DNA from: Rhizobium sp. NFR03
GTDB lineage: Bacteria > Pseudomonadota > Alphaproteobacteria > Rhizobiales > Rhizobiaceae
Reading direction: 5' to 3'
NCBI RefSeq assembly: GCF_900111275.1
Contig: NZ_FOGR01000004.1
Location: 310,001-374,000 of the forward strand
Length of the DNA: 64,000 bases
Notes under the pieces: generated by a model
What the model saw: the letters and a program-made list of their open reading frames with translations, nothing else
What the model was told of the DNA's origin: nothing
The model's database searches: none
Shown: piece by piece, positions 44,375 through 54,156 of the stretch
How positions within the stretch are numbered: position 1 is the stretch's first letter
Layout: each line of letters starts with the position of its first letter
Made by a program: the position numbers and the translations under genes

Positions 44375-45253
44375 ATGAGCGGTAAAGTTGTGCTTGTGAC
44401 GGGTGCGAGCAGCGGCTTTGGTAACCTTACGGTGCTGGAGCTGGCGAGACGAGGGCATACGGTGGTTGCGACCATGCGGGACGTGGAGGGAAGGAAGGCT
44501 CAGGTTCGCAAGGATCTCATCGACGCTGCAACAGCTGGAGGGCATGTGCTGCATGTTCTTGAAATGGACGTCGCCGACGAGGCTTCCGTCAATTCAACGA
44601 TCGGCAAGGTCGTAAAAGAGCACGGAAAGATCGATGTGCTTGTCAACAATGCCGGATTGATGCCGATCGGCGTGACGGAAGCCTATACGACCGCCGATGT
44701 CGAACGGCTGTTCGCAGTCAACGTTTTCGGAACCATCCGAACAAATCGCGCCGTTCTGCCGCACATGCGCACCGCCGGGAGTGGGCTCCTCATTCAGGTG
44801 ACGTCGCTGATGGGGCGGTTTACCATCCCGTTCTTCGGCGTCTATGCCGCGAGCAAGTTTGCGCTCGAAGCGCTGGCTGAAACGTACCGCTACGAACTGG
44901 CAAGCTTCGGGGTCGACTCTGTCATTGTTGAGCCAGGCCCGTTCCCGAGCAACCTGATCTCGTCCAGCCCTCAGCCGTCCGATACGGGCGTCCTCGCATC
45001 CTACGGTGACGTGGCGGCAATACCCGGCCAGATCAAGGCGAACGCCGAGATGTCGCACGATCCCGCAAATCCGCCCCGTCCGCAACTGGTTGCCGATGCG
45101 ATCGCAAAGCTGATCGACGCGACCGAGCGGCGTCCGTTGAGAACAGTCGTCATGCCGGAGGGGCTCGATTATGGCGTCGGGCAGATCAACGAGGCCGTCG
45201 CGCCCATCCAGAACGGCATTCTCAAGTCCATGGGTATGGAACACCTGATCTGA
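44375..45253 (+). CDS. short-chain dehydrogenase/reductase
   Basis: This 292-residue classical SDR has the Rossmann motif TGASSGFGN near residue 10, NNAGLMPIG, and a catalytic Ser plus YAASKFALE. The substrate is unknown; the C-terminal region (FPSNLISSSPQPSD) resembles oxidoreductases annotated as SDR family NAD(P)-binding proteins under TetR control. ATG 44375 follows AAGGAAG; ATG 44336 would add 13 residues. It stands alone between the siderophore operon and the chemoreceptor. Control by the TetR regulator at 16.3 kb is suggested by the operator-like sequence. Confidence 0.88.
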   Translation: MSGKVVLVTGASSGFGNLTVLELARRGHTVVATMRDVEGRKAQVRKDLIDAATAGGHVLHVLEMDVADEASVNSTIGKVVKEHGKIDVLVNNAGLMPIGVTEAYTTADVERLFAVNVFGTIRTNRAVLPHMRTAGSGLLIQVTSLMGRFTIPFFGVYAASKFALEALAETYRYELASFGVDSVIVEPGPFPSNLISSSPQPSDTGVLASYGDVAAIPGQIKANAEMSHDPANPPRPQLVADAIAKLIDATERRPLRTVVMPEGLDYGVGQINEAVAPIQNGILKSMGMEHLI

Positions 45254-45263
45254 CAACCGGAAC

Positions 45264-45299
45264 GGATCGGCGGGCGGGTGACTGCTCACCTGCCGATCC
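45264..45299 (+). terminator. hairpin after the short-chain dehydrogenase gene
   Basis: GGATCGGC...GGTGA (45264-45281) pairs with TCACCTGCCGATCC (45286-45299), with a small bulge. It begins 11 bases after the stop codon. No U-tract follows, so it is a modest terminator candidate. Confidence 0.45.
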
Positions 45300-45487
45300 T
45301 CACACTCTTGGCTGGGCCTTGAACGTGTCCCCGATGAGCCTTGACTGCATGGCCATGTTAAGTTTTTGATGAGCAGCAGGGTGAGTACAAAGCCCGATAG
45401 GGCCAACCTACCGCTCAAGAGGATACCATCGAAGAACATCTTGCGGTTAGTGACGCACTCTATTCTTCGATGGCAATGCTGACCATA

Positions 45488-47632
45488 TCAAGACGCCATC
45501 GCGTAGTAGGATTGTTCTGACCTGCGGCCGCTCACTGTCTTGAATCCGCGTAGCAGTTCGGCAAGCCCTTCGGTCTCCTGCGATAGGCTCTGGGCAGCAG
45601 CCGTGGTTTCCTCAACCATCGCAGCGTTCTGCTGCGTGACCTTGTCCATCTCGTCACCCGCGGCCGACACTTCACGCAGGCTGTGGGCCTGATCGCGGGA
45701 CGATACGGCAATCTCGGTGATGGTTGCATTCATGGCGCTGACTTGGCTGACGATCTGCTGAAGCGAGACCCCGGACTCGCCCACCAGCCGCACGCCCGTG
45801 TCAACTTCCTTCGCCGACGTCGAAATCAGATCCTTGATCTCCCGGGCCGCCTTCGCGGAACGCTGGGCAAGCTCGCGAACTTCCTGTGCGACAACTGCAA
45901 AGCCCCTGCCGGCTTCCCCGGCGCGCGCAGCTTCCACGCCGGCATTCAGCGCAAGAAGGTTCGTCTGGAAAGCGATCTCATCGATAACATTGATGATATT
46001 GCCGATCTTCAACGATGACCCCTGAATTTCCGTCATCGCGGCGATAGCACGAGCGACAATTTCGCCACCCTTCTCGGCGGTGGTCCGCGCTGTCGCCACC
46101 ACGCTCTGGGCACGGCTTGCGCCTTCGGCAGTTCCGTTCACACCACGCGTCACATCGCCCAGTGCTGCAACGGTTTCCTCGAGTGAGGCTGCCTGCTGTT
46201 CGGTACGGCGGGCCAGATCGTTGGAGGCGGTGGAGATCTCGGTGAGGCCTGAACGGATGGTGCCGACGGCGCGAATGACAGAGTCTATGACGTCCTGGAG
46301 ACTTTCCACCGAGCTGTTGAAGTGGTCGCGGATCTTGACGTAGCGTTGATCGACGGCGCCCACCCGGATCGTCAGGTCGCCCTTCGATAGAGCGTCGAGC
46401 CCCAACGAGATCTGCCGGAAAGCATGTTCCATCACATCGGCATCGCTCAAGCGCTCGGCCTCCTGGCGCAGGCGCTCTTCCTCGACGGCCAGACGGGCAC
46501 GTTCGGCGTTGGATTCTGCGATCAGCTTGGCGCGTCCCGTCTCCTGGAAGACTTTCAACGAGCGTGCCATCGCACCCAATTCATGCTTGTAGTCAGTGCC
46601 GGTTATCGTGAACTGATCGTCGCCCCGGGCCAGTCGCTCCATGGACTGGGCCATCTTGCTCACGGCGGAGGATATCAGCTTGCCGATGAAATAGGACAGG
46701 ACGAGGCCGATGACGATCAGGAGGCCACTGATGACGAGCGTCGTGTTGCTGGCGGAAGCCACCGTATCGTCCACCGAACCGTCGAGCGCCTTTTGCGCGC
46801 CGGCGATGTTGGCTTGCAGTTTGTCGAATTCGGCGGAGATCTTCGGCGCGAGCACGCTGAGTTGTGTCTGACGAATGGTATCGCTGGCCCTGAGAACCGT
46901 TCTCAGGTCTGCGAGGCGGGCCGTGTAGTTCTGCATGAGCTGGTTGGCACCGAGAACGCGCTTTTTCTGCAGCTCGTTCCTCGCAGCCTTCACCGCGTCC
47001 TCATTCAGGGACACGGCTTCGGCAAGTGCTGCCTGCGCTGTATCGTAGGCAGCAAAATCTCCCGCGTGCACGAAACGCTCGGAGTAGTATAGGCTGCGGT
47101 TCAGCGCCTCAAGTGTCGCCGCTGTCTTTTGCAGCAGCGGTACGTCGCCCTGACGCCCCGCGCTGGTCATGACATCGTTCAGCGCGACGCTTGTCCACGG
47201 GCCGAACTCGGTGACTTTGGATAACAAGCTATCTCGCTTCGCCTGAAGCACGACGATTTGCTCGAAAGCCTGGCTGTAGGACGCGATGTCCGTACGGATC
47301 GTCGCAAGACCGGCAGCGAGGTCACTATTGCCGCCAAAGCGTTGGTCGGCGTCTTCGAAACCCTTCACACCTGCACGAAAGCGTTCCACGATCGCCTCGC
47401 CAGGCGTTGCGCGGAACGCCTCGACTGACATCTGAATGTCGTTCAGGCGGTCGCTGTAATCCGAAATAGCCAGACTTTGACCCGTTGTGGCGCGATAGGA
47501 CGTGAAGATGGACGCCAGCCCGTTCAATCCGGATATAGCGGTTGCCGTCAGCAAGCTCATCAGGAGAATCAAGGGTACGAAGCCGGCGGTGATCTGTGCG
47601 CGAATACCGCGCTTATTCCATAACGAAAGCAT
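45488..47632 (-). CDS. methyl-accepting chemotaxis protein
   Basis: This 714-residue chemoreceptor has an N-terminal membrane segment (about 12-36), a large helical periplasmic domain of about 250 residues, a second membrane segment (about 298-320), HAMP regions, and a cytoplasmic signalling hairpin whose tip reads [20 protein letters not shown]. The periplasmic part resembles a four-helix-bundle (HBM/TarH type) sensor rather than a Cache domain. It begins 16 bp after the stop of a periplasmic binding protein gene, so the two are probably co-expressed, and the binding protein may present its ligand to this receptor. No CheB/CheR-binding pentapeptide is evident at the C-terminus. Confidence 0.93.
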   Translation of the reverse strand: MLSLWNKRGIRAQITAGFVPLILLMSLLTATAISGLNGLASIFTSYRATTGQSLAISDYSDRLNDIQMSVEAFRATPGEAIVERFRAGVKGFEDADQRFGGNSDLAAGLATIRTDIASYSQAFEQIVVLQAKRDSLLSKVTEFGPWTSVALNDVMTSAGRQGDVPLLQKTAATLEALNRSLYYSERFVHAGDFAAYDTAQAALAEAVSLNEDAVKAARNELQKKRVLGANQLMQNYTARLADLRTVLRASDTIRQTQLSVLAPKISAEFDKLQANIAGAQKALDGSVDDTVASASNTTLVISGLLIVIGLVLSYFIGKLISSAVSKMAQSMERLARGDDQFTITGTDYKHELGAMARSLKVFQETGRAKLIAESNAERARLAVEEERLRQEAERLSDADVMEHAFRQISLGLDALSKGDLTIRVGAVDQRYVKIRDHFNSSVESLQDVIDSVIRAVGTIRSGLTEISTASNDLARRTEQQAASLEETVAALGDVTRGVNGTAEGASRAQSVVATARTTAEKGGEIVARAIAAMTEIQGSSLKIGNIINVIDEIAFQTNLLALNAGVEAARAGEAGRGFAVVAQEVRELAQRSAKAAREIKDLISTSAKEVDTGVRLVGESGVSLQQIVSQVSAMNATITEIAVSSRDQAHSLREVSAAGDEMDKVTQQNAAMVEETTAAAQSLSQETEGLAELLRGFKTVSGRRSEQSYYAMAS

Positions 47633-47648
47633 CTCAGACCTCTTCTAT

Positions 47649-48578
47649 TCACTGGCTCTTCGGCAGATATTTTGCGGCGGTCTGTGGCGTGACGAGTTCG
47701 AACGGAATGTCGTTCTCCCGTGGCACGGTCTGCTTCTGGGCGAGCTTTATGGCTGCATCCAGCGCGCCGGCGCCCTGTCCCGTCGCACTTTGAAGCACGG
47801 TCACATCGAGTTCGCCGGCGACCATCGCAGCCAGCGCATCGTCGGTCGCATCGATACCAGCGACCACAACGTCCTTCATCGGCACGTTGGCCTTCTTCAA
47901 GGCCCGGATCGCGCCAAGCGCCATCTCGTCATTGTTGGCGATGACGGCGTCGAACTTCACACCGGCGGCCAGCCATTCCTGCATCTGCTGGTCGGCATAG
48001 TCTCGCGACCAGTAGGCGGCCTGTCGCTCGACGATTTCGAGCCCCTTGCACTCTGGCGTGGCGATCACGTCGACAATATCCTGGGTCCGCATGCGCGCGG
48101 CGGGGCTGAATGGTTCGCCCATCAAAACGACGACGCGGCCCTTGCCGTTAAGGCGAGCGCAGACTTCCTTCGTCTGCATCGTGCCCGACTCTTTTTCATT
48201 GGACGCGACGACGGCCTGAGTAGCTGGCAAGTCTTCGAGATTGGAGGGGACATTGTTGAGATAGACCAACGGCACCCCGCCATCGACCGCAATCTTCGTC
48301 AGCTGAGGGCCGAGATCGCCGTCGGCGACCGTGACGATGATGGCATCGACCTTGTCGGCAACGAATTTCTGCATCTGCTTCTTCTGAAGCTCTGCGTCGC
48401 CTTTGGCGTTCTCCGTCAGAAGCTTGGTGCCGGATATTGTCTTTGCATGCGCCGTGATGCCGTCAAGCAGCGCTGTTCTGAATTTGTCCAGATCGGACAT
48501 TGAGACACCAATCGTCTGCGCGTGTGCCGCAGACATAGAGAGTGCCAGAGCGATAGAAGCGAGCGCGCTGCGTTTCAT
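47649..48578 (-). CDS. orphan periplasmic sugar-binding protein (RbsB-like) paired with the chemoreceptor
   Basis: This 309-residue type I periplasmic binding protein has a signal peptide (MKRSALASIALALSMSAAHA) and the ribose-binding-like fold: IGVSMSDLDKFRTALLDGI, IIVTVADGDLG, and the ligand-side NNDEMALGAIRALK. It has no permease or ATPase next to it; the only close downstream gene is the chemoreceptor 16 bp away. That suggests a sensory role, though it might also serve the CUT2 transporter at 51-54 kb. The ligand is unknown, with a pentose, hexose or polyol most likely. Confidence 0.9.
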   Translation of the reverse strand: MKRSALASIALALSMSAAHAQTIGVSMSDLDKFRTALLDGITAHAKTISGTKLLTENAKGDAELQKKQMQKFVADKVDAIIVTVADGDLGPQLTKIAVDGGVPLVYLNNVPSNLEDLPATQAVVASNEKESGTMQTKEVCARLNGKGRVVVLMGEPFSPAARMRTQDIVDVIATPECKGLEIVERQAAYWSRDYADQQMQEWLAAGVKFDAVIANNDEMALGAIRALKKANVPMKDVVVAGIDATDDALAAMVAGELDVTVLQSATGQGAGALDAAIKLAQKQTVPRENDIPFELVTPQTAAKYLPKSQ

Positions 48579-48760
48579 GGTTCCCGTCCGGTTTCAGGTC
48601 TTACGGGAGTATTTCAGATATGCGTTAATTCTTGCTTGATGAGGTAACGTTCTAATTAATATTATTTTTTTCTAAATAAAAGAAAACGTTGCAGATCTCT
48701 TGTCTCGCGAGACTACAGGTTCGTCCTGACAACAAGACGACGATCGAACCATTGGGTCAT

Positions 48761-49042
48761 TCAAAGATGCTGTTCTGAACGGATACGGATTTCATCTTGG
48801 AAAATTCGACGCGCGGATTTGATATCGCTGAACCCGATGAGAATAGCGAACCGAAGGACTGTCGAACGCGAGACTCCTGCGCGTCTTGCAATGACCGTCG
48901 TCGTTTCGAAAGCAAGGCGTTCCGGGTCGTCAAAACACAGCCTTGCAACATTCTCGACACGAGCCGGGAACCGGAGGTTCCGCTTGACGATCTCGTCTTT
49001 CAGGCTCCGGAAGCTGACCGGAGCCTGTCTCGCTTGAGGCAT
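48761..49042 (-). CDS. stand-alone RpiR/MurR-type HTH protein (truncated regulator)
   Basis: This 93-residue product contains only the HTH_6 domain of RpiR regulators: FDDPERLAFETTTVIARRAG then VSRSTVLRFAILIGFSDIK. The SIS sugar-phosphate domain that normally follows (total about 280 residues) is missing; translation stops soon after the HTH and I see no SIS remnant in the other frames downstream. ATG 49042 lies 14 bp after the iolG-like stop, so it could be co-transcribed. It may be a decayed gene or a small DNA-binding protein. Confidence 0.6.
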   Translation of the reverse strand: MPQARQAPVSFRSLKDEIVKRNLRFPARVENVARLCFDDPERLAFETTTVIARRAGVSRSTVLRFAILIGFSDIKSARRIFQDEIRIRSEQHL

Positions 49043-49056
49043 CGAAACCCCACTTG

Positions 49057-50055
49057 TTACAGGATCTCGGAAAGCCTGACCGTCTGACCTGTCTTCAGCG
49101 ACAATGTCGCCGCCTCTGCAAGTGCCAGCGCGTTGACACCGTCCTGCAACGAAACCGGCAGGGTCGAGCCTGACGTGATGGCATCGACGAAGGCGTTCCA
49201 CTCGATCGAATAGGCGCGCATGTAGCGCTCGAGGAAGAAGAACTCCGGCTTGGCACCGGTCACGCCATCCTTCGTCGACTTTGTCACCGTGTTCTCAAGG
49301 ATGTTTCCGGCCGAAAGAAGACCCTCGGAGCCGAGAAGCTCGATGCGCTGGTCGTAGCCATAGACGGCTCGACGGCTATTCTTGATGACGGCGATACGTC
49401 CATCGTCAAACTTCAGCGTGACGGCAGCGGTATCGACGTCACCGGCGGCACCGATCTCGGGATCGACGATCGAGCTTCCGGTGGCCGTGACGGTTTCAGG
49501 AGCGCCGCCGAAGATCCAGCATGCCATGTCGAAGTCGTGGATCATCATGTCCCGGAACAGACCGCCGGACACCTTGATGTAGGAAACCGGCGGCGGTGCC
49601 GGATCGAACGAGGTGATCGACAGAAGCTCGGTCTTGCCGATGTCGCCACGGTCGGCGGCGGTCTTGAGGGCCGCGAAGTTCGGATCGAAGCGACGATTGA
49701 AGCCGATCATCACGGGTTTGCCGGTGGCATCTGCGACCACCTGGCAGGCGCGTGCCCGCTCCAGGCTGAGGTCGACCGGCTTTTCGCACAGCACAGCCTT
49801 GCCGGCCTTCGTCGCCGCTTCGATGAGATCGGAATGCGTGTCGGTCGATGTTGCGATCAGCACGGCGTCGATGGAGGCATCGTTGATGATGTCGGCGCTG
49901 GAACGTGCTTCGGCGCCATACTGGGCGGCGAGCTTTCCGGCGGCATCCGTGTTGACGTCGGAAACCGCGATCAGTGCGCTTCCGGGATTGGAGGTAATCG
50001 CTTTGGCGTGGACGTTACCAATTCGTCCGGCACCGAGAAGACCGATTTTCAGCAT
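49057..50055 (-). CDS. iolG: Gfo/Idh/MocA-family dehydrogenase, inositol 2-dehydrogenase-like
   Basis: This 332-residue NAD(P)-dependent oxidoreductase has the Rossmann motif GLLGAGRIGNVHA, the family signature CEKPVDLS with its catalytic lysine, and a GGLFRDMMIHDFDMACW stretch with the conserved Asp/His pair typical of IolG. It probably oxidises myo-inositol or a related polyol or sugar at C2/C3. ATG 50055 is seven bases after GGAAGGA; ATG 50061 is an alternative, and longer frames upstream run into the hairpin repeats. It belongs with the TIM-barrel isomerase and CUT2 transporter upstream. The gene name is by resemblance only. Confidence 0.82.
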   Translation of the reverse strand: MLKIGLLGAGRIGNVHAKAITSNPGSALIAVSDVNTDAAGKLAAQYGAEARSSADIINDASIDAVLIATSTDTHSDLIEAATKAGKAVLCEKPVDLSLERARACQVVADATGKPVMIGFNRRFDPNFAALKTAADRGDIGKTELLSITSFDPAPPPVSYIKVSGGLFRDMMIHDFDMACWIFGGAPETVTATGSSIVDPEIGAAGDVDTAAVTLKFDDGRIAVIKNSRRAVYGYDQRIELLGSEGLLSAGNILENTVTKSTKDGVTGAKPEFFFLERYMRAYSIEWNAFVDAITSGSTLPVSLQDGVNALALAEAATLSLKTGQTVRLSEIL

Positions 50056-50123
50056 TTTCATTCCTTCCGACATATGGATGCGCGTGCCATGCAGGCGATT
50101 GCGCAGAGACGAAGAGTGCTTGA

Positions 50124-50224
50124 GCATTTCCAGCCGAAGCGGGATCGCTTCGGCGTTGGACAATGCGGAGAAAACAAGAGGATAGAGCATTTTCGGTGAA
50201 CCCTTGTTCGCCGGAAATGCTCTA
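50124..50224. repeat. pair of palindromic units starting with GAGCATTT
   Basis: Two hairpins lie side by side. The first spans about 50124-50167 with a perfect inner stem GCCGAAGCG/CGCTTCGGC (50133-50154) and outer GCATT/AATGC and TCCA/TGGA pairing. The second, 50183-50224, is a 19-bp stem (TAGAGCATTTTCGGTGAAC with GTTCGCCGGAAATGCTCTA) and a 4-base loop. GAGCATTTCC-type palindromes are common interspersed repeats in Rhizobiales. The second contains the stop codon of the TIM-barrel gene. Confidence 0.7.
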
Positions 50225-51025
50225 GAGGGTGAACGCCTGGCGGAAGCGGCTAAGCGCAAGCTCGTCATCTTCGGACGGCCACGCTTCAAGACCGATGACA
50301 CCCGAATAGCCCATGGCATGCAGCGCACGCGCAATTGCGGGGTAGTTGATCTCGCCGGTACCTGGCTCCTTGCGTCCGGGCACGTCCGCCACCTGGATTT
50401 CACCAATATAGGGAAGCGCCTGACGGCAAAGCTCGATGAGGTTCCCCTCGCCGATCTGCGCATGGTAGAGATCGAGATTGAGCTTCAGCGACGGCCTGTT
50501 GACGGCTGAGACGAGTGCAATCGTATCCGCTGCCTTGGCAAAAGGCGTCTTCGGGTGGTCGACAGCCTCGTTGAGGTTTTCCAAGACGAAGGTCACGCCC
50601 TCTTCCTCGCCGAGATCCGCGATCCGCTCCAGGGTATCGCGCGCCTTGAGCCACATGGCGGGGCTCACAGTATGCGCCTTGACGACCGGCAAGCCGTCGC
50701 CGTCGAGGCCCGTTCCGTGCAGGTTCAGGCGCGGGCAGCCGATGTCCTTTGCAACGGGAATGGAGAGGCGCGCGGTGCGCAGCAGTTCCTTCGCACCATC
50801 GTCATCGGCCAGCGTTCCCGTGACATAACCCGTCATGGACGAGAAGGTCGCGCCCGAACTGGCAAGCGCCGGAATATCGTGCTTGGTCCAGTCCCAGATT
50901 TCAGCGACGAAGCCAAGCTCGGTAATTCTCTTCAGGCGCTCGGTGACGGGCAGCGAGCGGAAGACCATCTCCGCGCAGACCGCCAGTGTGAAAGCTCCAG
51001 CCGGTGCCGGTGTTTCCGTCATCAT
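50222..51025 (-). CDS. xylose-isomerase-like TIM-barrel protein (sugar isomerase/epimerase or hydroxypyruvate-isomerase family)
   Basis: This 267-residue cytoplasmic protein shows the AP-endonuclease-2/xylose-isomerase TIM-barrel pattern: metal-ligand candidates in FVLENLNE (Glu), LNLDLYHAQI (Asp, His), and IGLEAWPSEDD near the end. The order resembles hydroxypyruvate isomerase Hyi and inosose-type isomerases. ATG 51025 is six bases after AAGAGG. It is in the operon after the CUT2 ATPase and before the iolG-like gene, implying conversion of an imported sugar or of the dehydrogenase product. The stop codon TAG is inside a palindromic repeat. Confidence 0.82.
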   Translation of the reverse strand: MMTETPAPAGAFTLAVCAEMVFRSLPVTERLKRITELGFVAEIWDWTKHDIPALASSGATFSSMTGYVTGTLADDDGAKELLRTARLSIPVAKDIGCPRLNLHGTGLDGDGLPVVKAHTVSPAMWLKARDTLERIADLGEEEGVTFVLENLNEAVDHPKTPFAKAADTIALVSAVNRPSLKLNLDLYHAQIGEGNLIELCRQALPYIGEIQVADVPGRKEPGTGEINYPAIARALHAMGYSGVIGLEAWPSEDDELALSRFRQAFTL

Positions 51026-51065
51026 GTTCATCCTCTTCATTTGGTCTCGGTTCACGCGACGTGGT

Positions 51066-51866
51066 CTAGATCATGCCGCCGAGTTCGTTCGACAGTGCCT
51101 GCAGCTCTTTGCCGCCGGCCATCATGTTCTGCAGTTCCTCGATCGAGATCTCGCTCTTGGCATAGGTCCCCAGCGTCTTGCCGCGATTGAGAATCGTAAA
51201 GCGGTTACCGACGGCGAAGGCATGGCGCACATTGTGCGTGATGAAGATCACGCCGAGGCCCTTTTGCTGCACATGATGGATGTATTTCAGGACCATGGAC
51301 GTCTGCGCGACGCCGAGTGCCGATGTCGGTTCGTCAAGGATGAGCACCTTGGCGCCGAAGTAGACGGCCCTTGCGATGGCGACGCACTGCCGCTCGCCAC
51401 CGGACAAGGTTCCCACGGCCTGATTGGGGTCGCGAACGTCGATCCCGATCTTTTGCATCTCCTCGCGCGTCACGGCATCGCAATGCTTGAAGTCGATGTA
51501 GCGGAAGGGCGGAATGCCCTTGCGCGGCTCGCGGCCCATGAAGAAATTGCGCGTGACCGACATCAGCGGGATCATTGCGAGGTCCTGGTAGACGGTCGCG
51601 ATACCCGCATCCAGCGCGTCACGCGGGCTCGAAAAGGCGACAGGCTTTCCATTCACCAGCAGTTCGCCGCCCGAAGGCTTGACGACACCCGAGAGCGTCT
51701 TGATGAGCGTGGATTTACCTGCGCCATTGTCTCCGAGAAGGCAGAGGACTTCGCCTTCCAGAACCTTCATCGAGATGCCGGACAGGGCGATGACCGAGCC
51801 GTAATGCTTGACGATCTCCCGGGCTTCGATGATCGGCGCTGCCGATCCGTTTGTTGCGTCAGCCAT
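51066..51866 (-). CDS. CUT2 sugar ABC transporter ATP-binding protein (single-domain, FrcA-like)
   Basis: This 266-residue ATPase has one nucleotide-binding domain, unlike the duplicated RbsA/AraG type: Walker [11 protein letters not shown]-loop [14 protein letters not shown], signature [16 protein letters not shown], Walker [13 protein letters not shown] and the H-loop in THNVRHAFA. This form is like rhizobial FrcA of the fructose/mannose/ribose system. ATG 51866 follows GGGGAG and overlaps nothing; it trails the permease by 2 bp. Substrate is undetermined. Confidence 0.92.
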   Translation of the reverse strand: MADATNGSAAPIIEAREIVKHYGSVIALSGISMKVLEGEVLCLLGDNGAGKSTLIKTLSGVVKPSGGELLVNGKPVAFSSPRDALDAGIATVYQDLAMIPLMSVTRNFFMGREPRKGIPPFRYIDFKHCDAVTREEMQKIGIDVRDPNQAVGTLSGGERQCVAIARAVYFGAKVLILDEPTSALGVAQTSMVLKYIHHVQQKGLGVIFITHNVRHAFAVGNRFTILNRGKTLGTYAKSEISIEELQNMMAGGKELQALSNELGGMI

Positions 51867-51868
51867 GA

Positions 51869-52990
51869 TCAACGCTCCCCTGTAACCTTGCGGCGGATGA
51901 AATTGTTGAAGAGGACGGCAAGCAGCAGCATCGAGCCGAGGAAGACCTGGAACCAGTCGGAGTCGAACTTGGTGTAGGTGAGGCCGATGGAGACAAGGCC
52001 GAAGATGATGGCACCGAAGAATGCGCCGATGGCCGAACCGTAACCGCCAGTCAGAAGGCTTCCGCCGATGACGGCCGCAATGATGGCCTCGAATTCCTTC
52101 TGAAAACCGCGACGGGCATCCGTAGAGCCGGCATCCAGCACGGTGATGATGGCGACAAGAGCAGCGGCGCAGGCCGTGAGGGCGAAGAGGCCGGTCTTGA
52201 CGCGATCGACGGGCACACCGGAATTCCGGGCTGCATTCGGATCGCCGCCAACAGCGAAGATCCAGTTGCCGACGCGTGTCCGCAGCAGAACCCATGTGGC
52301 GATGCCGGCAAGGGCGACGAACCAGACCACCGAGACGGGAACCCCCGCAACCTTGGGAACGCCGTTGTCGAACTTGTCGATCAGGTTGTTCTCGGCAAGC
52401 CAGGCGAAGAAATTCTGGAACGCGAGACCGGAGAAGAGCTTGGCGATGGACGCATCGCCGACAGCCTGGCCGATGCCGCGAAGCTGCGTCGAGCCGCCAG
52501 TCGCCCATTTCAGCCCGACGAGGGTGAGGCCCCGGAGAATAAACAGGAAAGCGAGCGTCACGATGAAGGATGGCAGACGCGTCCGGATGACGATCTGACC
52601 GTTGACGGCGCCGAGAACGGCTGCAAACAGCAGCGTGAACAGAATGGCGATCCAGAGTGGCTGGGCGAAGTTGACCAGCAGGCCGCCGAAGATCAGGCCT
52701 GCAAACGCGACCATGGAGCCGATCGAAAGGTCGAATTCGCCGCCGATCATGAGAAGCGAGGCTGCGATGGCGAGAATGCCAAGCTGCGAGGCCGGCGCAA
52801 GGACGGTCATCATGCCCGCGAGGGAGAACATGGACGCGTCTGCGGTGAAGAAGAAGAAGATGATCACCATCAGCAGGCCCGCGACGGCGCCGAGTTCGGG
52901 ACGCCGCATCAGGCTCGTCAGCAGGCTGACCTTCTTGATGCGTTCGTCGGCTTTCACCGATGTAGCTGGAATAGTGGTGTTTTCGGTCAT
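51869..52990 (-). CDS. CUT2 sugar ABC transporter permease (RbsC/FrcC family)
   Basis: This 373-residue permease has about ten membrane segments. Family stretches include [20 protein letters not shown] (loop after the third helix), [20 protein letters not shown], and [18 protein letters not shown] with the ATPase-contacting region near it. ATG 52990 follows GGGAGGAACC. An unusually long insertion (about residues 175-225) between segments is shared with FrcC-like proteins. It lies between the binding protein and the ATPase gene. Confidence 0.92.
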   Translation of the reverse strand: MTENTTIPATSVKADERIKKVSLLTSLMRRPELGAVAGLLMVIIFFFFTADASMFSLAGMMTVLAPASQLGILAIAASLLMIGGEFDLSIGSMVAFAGLIFGGLLVNFAQPLWIAILFTLLFAAVLGAVNGQIVIRTRLPSFIVTLAFLFILRGLTLVGLKWATGGSTQLRGIGQAVGDASIAKLFSGLAFQNFFAWLAENNLIDKFDNGVPKVAGVPVSVVWFVALAGIATWVLLRTRVGNWIFAVGGDPNAARNSGVPVDRVKTGLFALTACAAALVAIITVLDAGSTDARRGFQKEFEAIIAAVIGGSLLTGGYGSAIGAFFGAIIFGLVSIGLTYTKFDSDWFQVFLGSMLLLAVLFNNFIRRKVTGER

Positions 52991-53117
52991 GGTTCCTCCC
53001 GGGGCGTCTAGGCCACAGCCATGCAGGACAAGGCTAAGGGTGGGCAAAAGATGGGCAGAGGACGGCCGGCAGCTCACCATCGAGCGGGAGCTGCCGGAAC
53101 GTGCTAGCGGAGTTCGA

Positions 53118-54065
53118 TCAGCGGATGCCCTGTGCCGAAAGTTCGACGACCTGCTCTGCCTTTTCCTTCGTGATCAGGTTCGGACCCGAGGGAACGTTGC
53201 CGCCGGGAATGAGACCGTACTTCGCATTGTTTGCCAGAAAGACCGTGGGAAGGTAACCCTGCAGGAACTGCTGCTGGTCGATCGCAAAGGCGGCTTCGCC
53301 CGCGGCGACGGCCTTCAGGAAGTCAGCGGAGAGGTCGAACGTGGCAACATTGATCTTGCCGGTCTTGCCGGCATCCTTGACGGCAGACAGAGCCGGCTCG
53401 CCGGCCGTGCTGGCGCCGAGCGCCATGATGGTATCGATCGCGTCGTTGGAGCTCAGTGCCGCCTTGACCTTTGCTGCCACTTCCGCCGGGTCGTTCGATA
53501 CGGGCAGGACGGTGACGCTGCCGCCGAAGCCATCCGAGAAGCCCTTGCAACGCAGGTCGAGCGAGACGTTGCCGACTTCCTGGTTGATGCAGATACCGGT
53601 CTTGCCGCCCATCTGGTTCAGCTTCTCGCCGGCAGCCTTGCCGGCACCATATTCGTCCTGACCGACATGCAGCAGTGCGCCGAGTTTCTTGGAAACGTCG
53701 GATCCCGCATTGATGGAGATAACGGGAATGCCCGCGGCAACGGCCTTCTGGATCGACGGACCGAGTGCGGACTCGTCAGGGATCGAAACGATCAGCCCGT
53801 CCGGCTTCTGATTGACAGCGGCGTCGATCAGCTGGCTCATCGCCACCATATCGAACGTTTCAGGCGCGCGGTAATCCACCTCGATGCCAGCATCCTTGGC
53901 GCCTGCGGTCACACCGTTCTTGACCACCGACCAGAAGGGGTCGTTGGCCTGACCGTGGGTTACGGCGATAATCTTGATGTCCTTGGCGCTGGCCATGGTT
54001 CCTGCACCGGCAACGGCTGCAACGACCGAAACGCCGAGCGCGAGCTTCTTCATAAGCGATGTCAT
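53118..54065 (-). CDS. CUT2 sugar ABC transporter periplasmic binding protein
   Basis: This 315-residue RbsB/IbpA-like protein has a signal peptide (MTSLMKKLALGVSVVAAVAG...ASA) and type I fold motifs: AVTHGQANDPFWSVVKNGV, IVSIPDESALGPSIQKA and TFDLSADFLKAVAAG. The opening DPFWSVVKNG resembles binding proteins for inositol and fructose. ATG 54065 is seven bases after GGGAGG. It is the first gene of the leftward operon, facing the LacI regulator across a 210-bp region with a perfect palindrome. Confidence 0.92.
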   Translation of the reverse strand: MTSLMKKLALGVSVVAAVAGAGTMASAKDIKIIAVTHGQANDPFWSVVKNGVTAGAKDAGIEVDYRAPETFDMVAMSQLIDAAVNQKPDGLIVSIPDESALGPSIQKAVAAGIPVISINAGSDVSKKLGALLHVGQDEYGAGKAAGEKLNQMGGKTGICINQEVGNVSLDLRCKGFSDGFGGSVTVLPVSNDPAEVAAKVKAALSSNDAIDTIMALGASTAGEPALSAVKDAGKTGKINVATFDLSADFLKAVAAGEAAFAIDQQQFLQGYLPTVFLANNAKYGLIPGGNVPSGPNLITKEKAEQVVELSAQGIR

Positions 54066-54156
54066 GTTCATTCCTCCCATTGACGCGGCACAGCCAGCGT
54101 CGTTCCTCACCCGCGACCCGGACCTCCCCTGGTCGCTCACATCGTCAACGGCAGCG

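Noticed and set aside
48646-48690. Two AACGTT cores upstream of the orphan binding-protein gene as LacI operators
   Set aside because: The flanks do not extend into convincing palindromes, the region is A/T-rich, and six-base matches are expected by chance.
50056-50463. N-terminal extension of the iolG-like gene up to 50463
   Set aside because: The extension is basic low-complexity sequence that runs through the palindromic repeats and the neighbouring gene end. ATG 50055 has a ribosome site and the correct Rossmann start.
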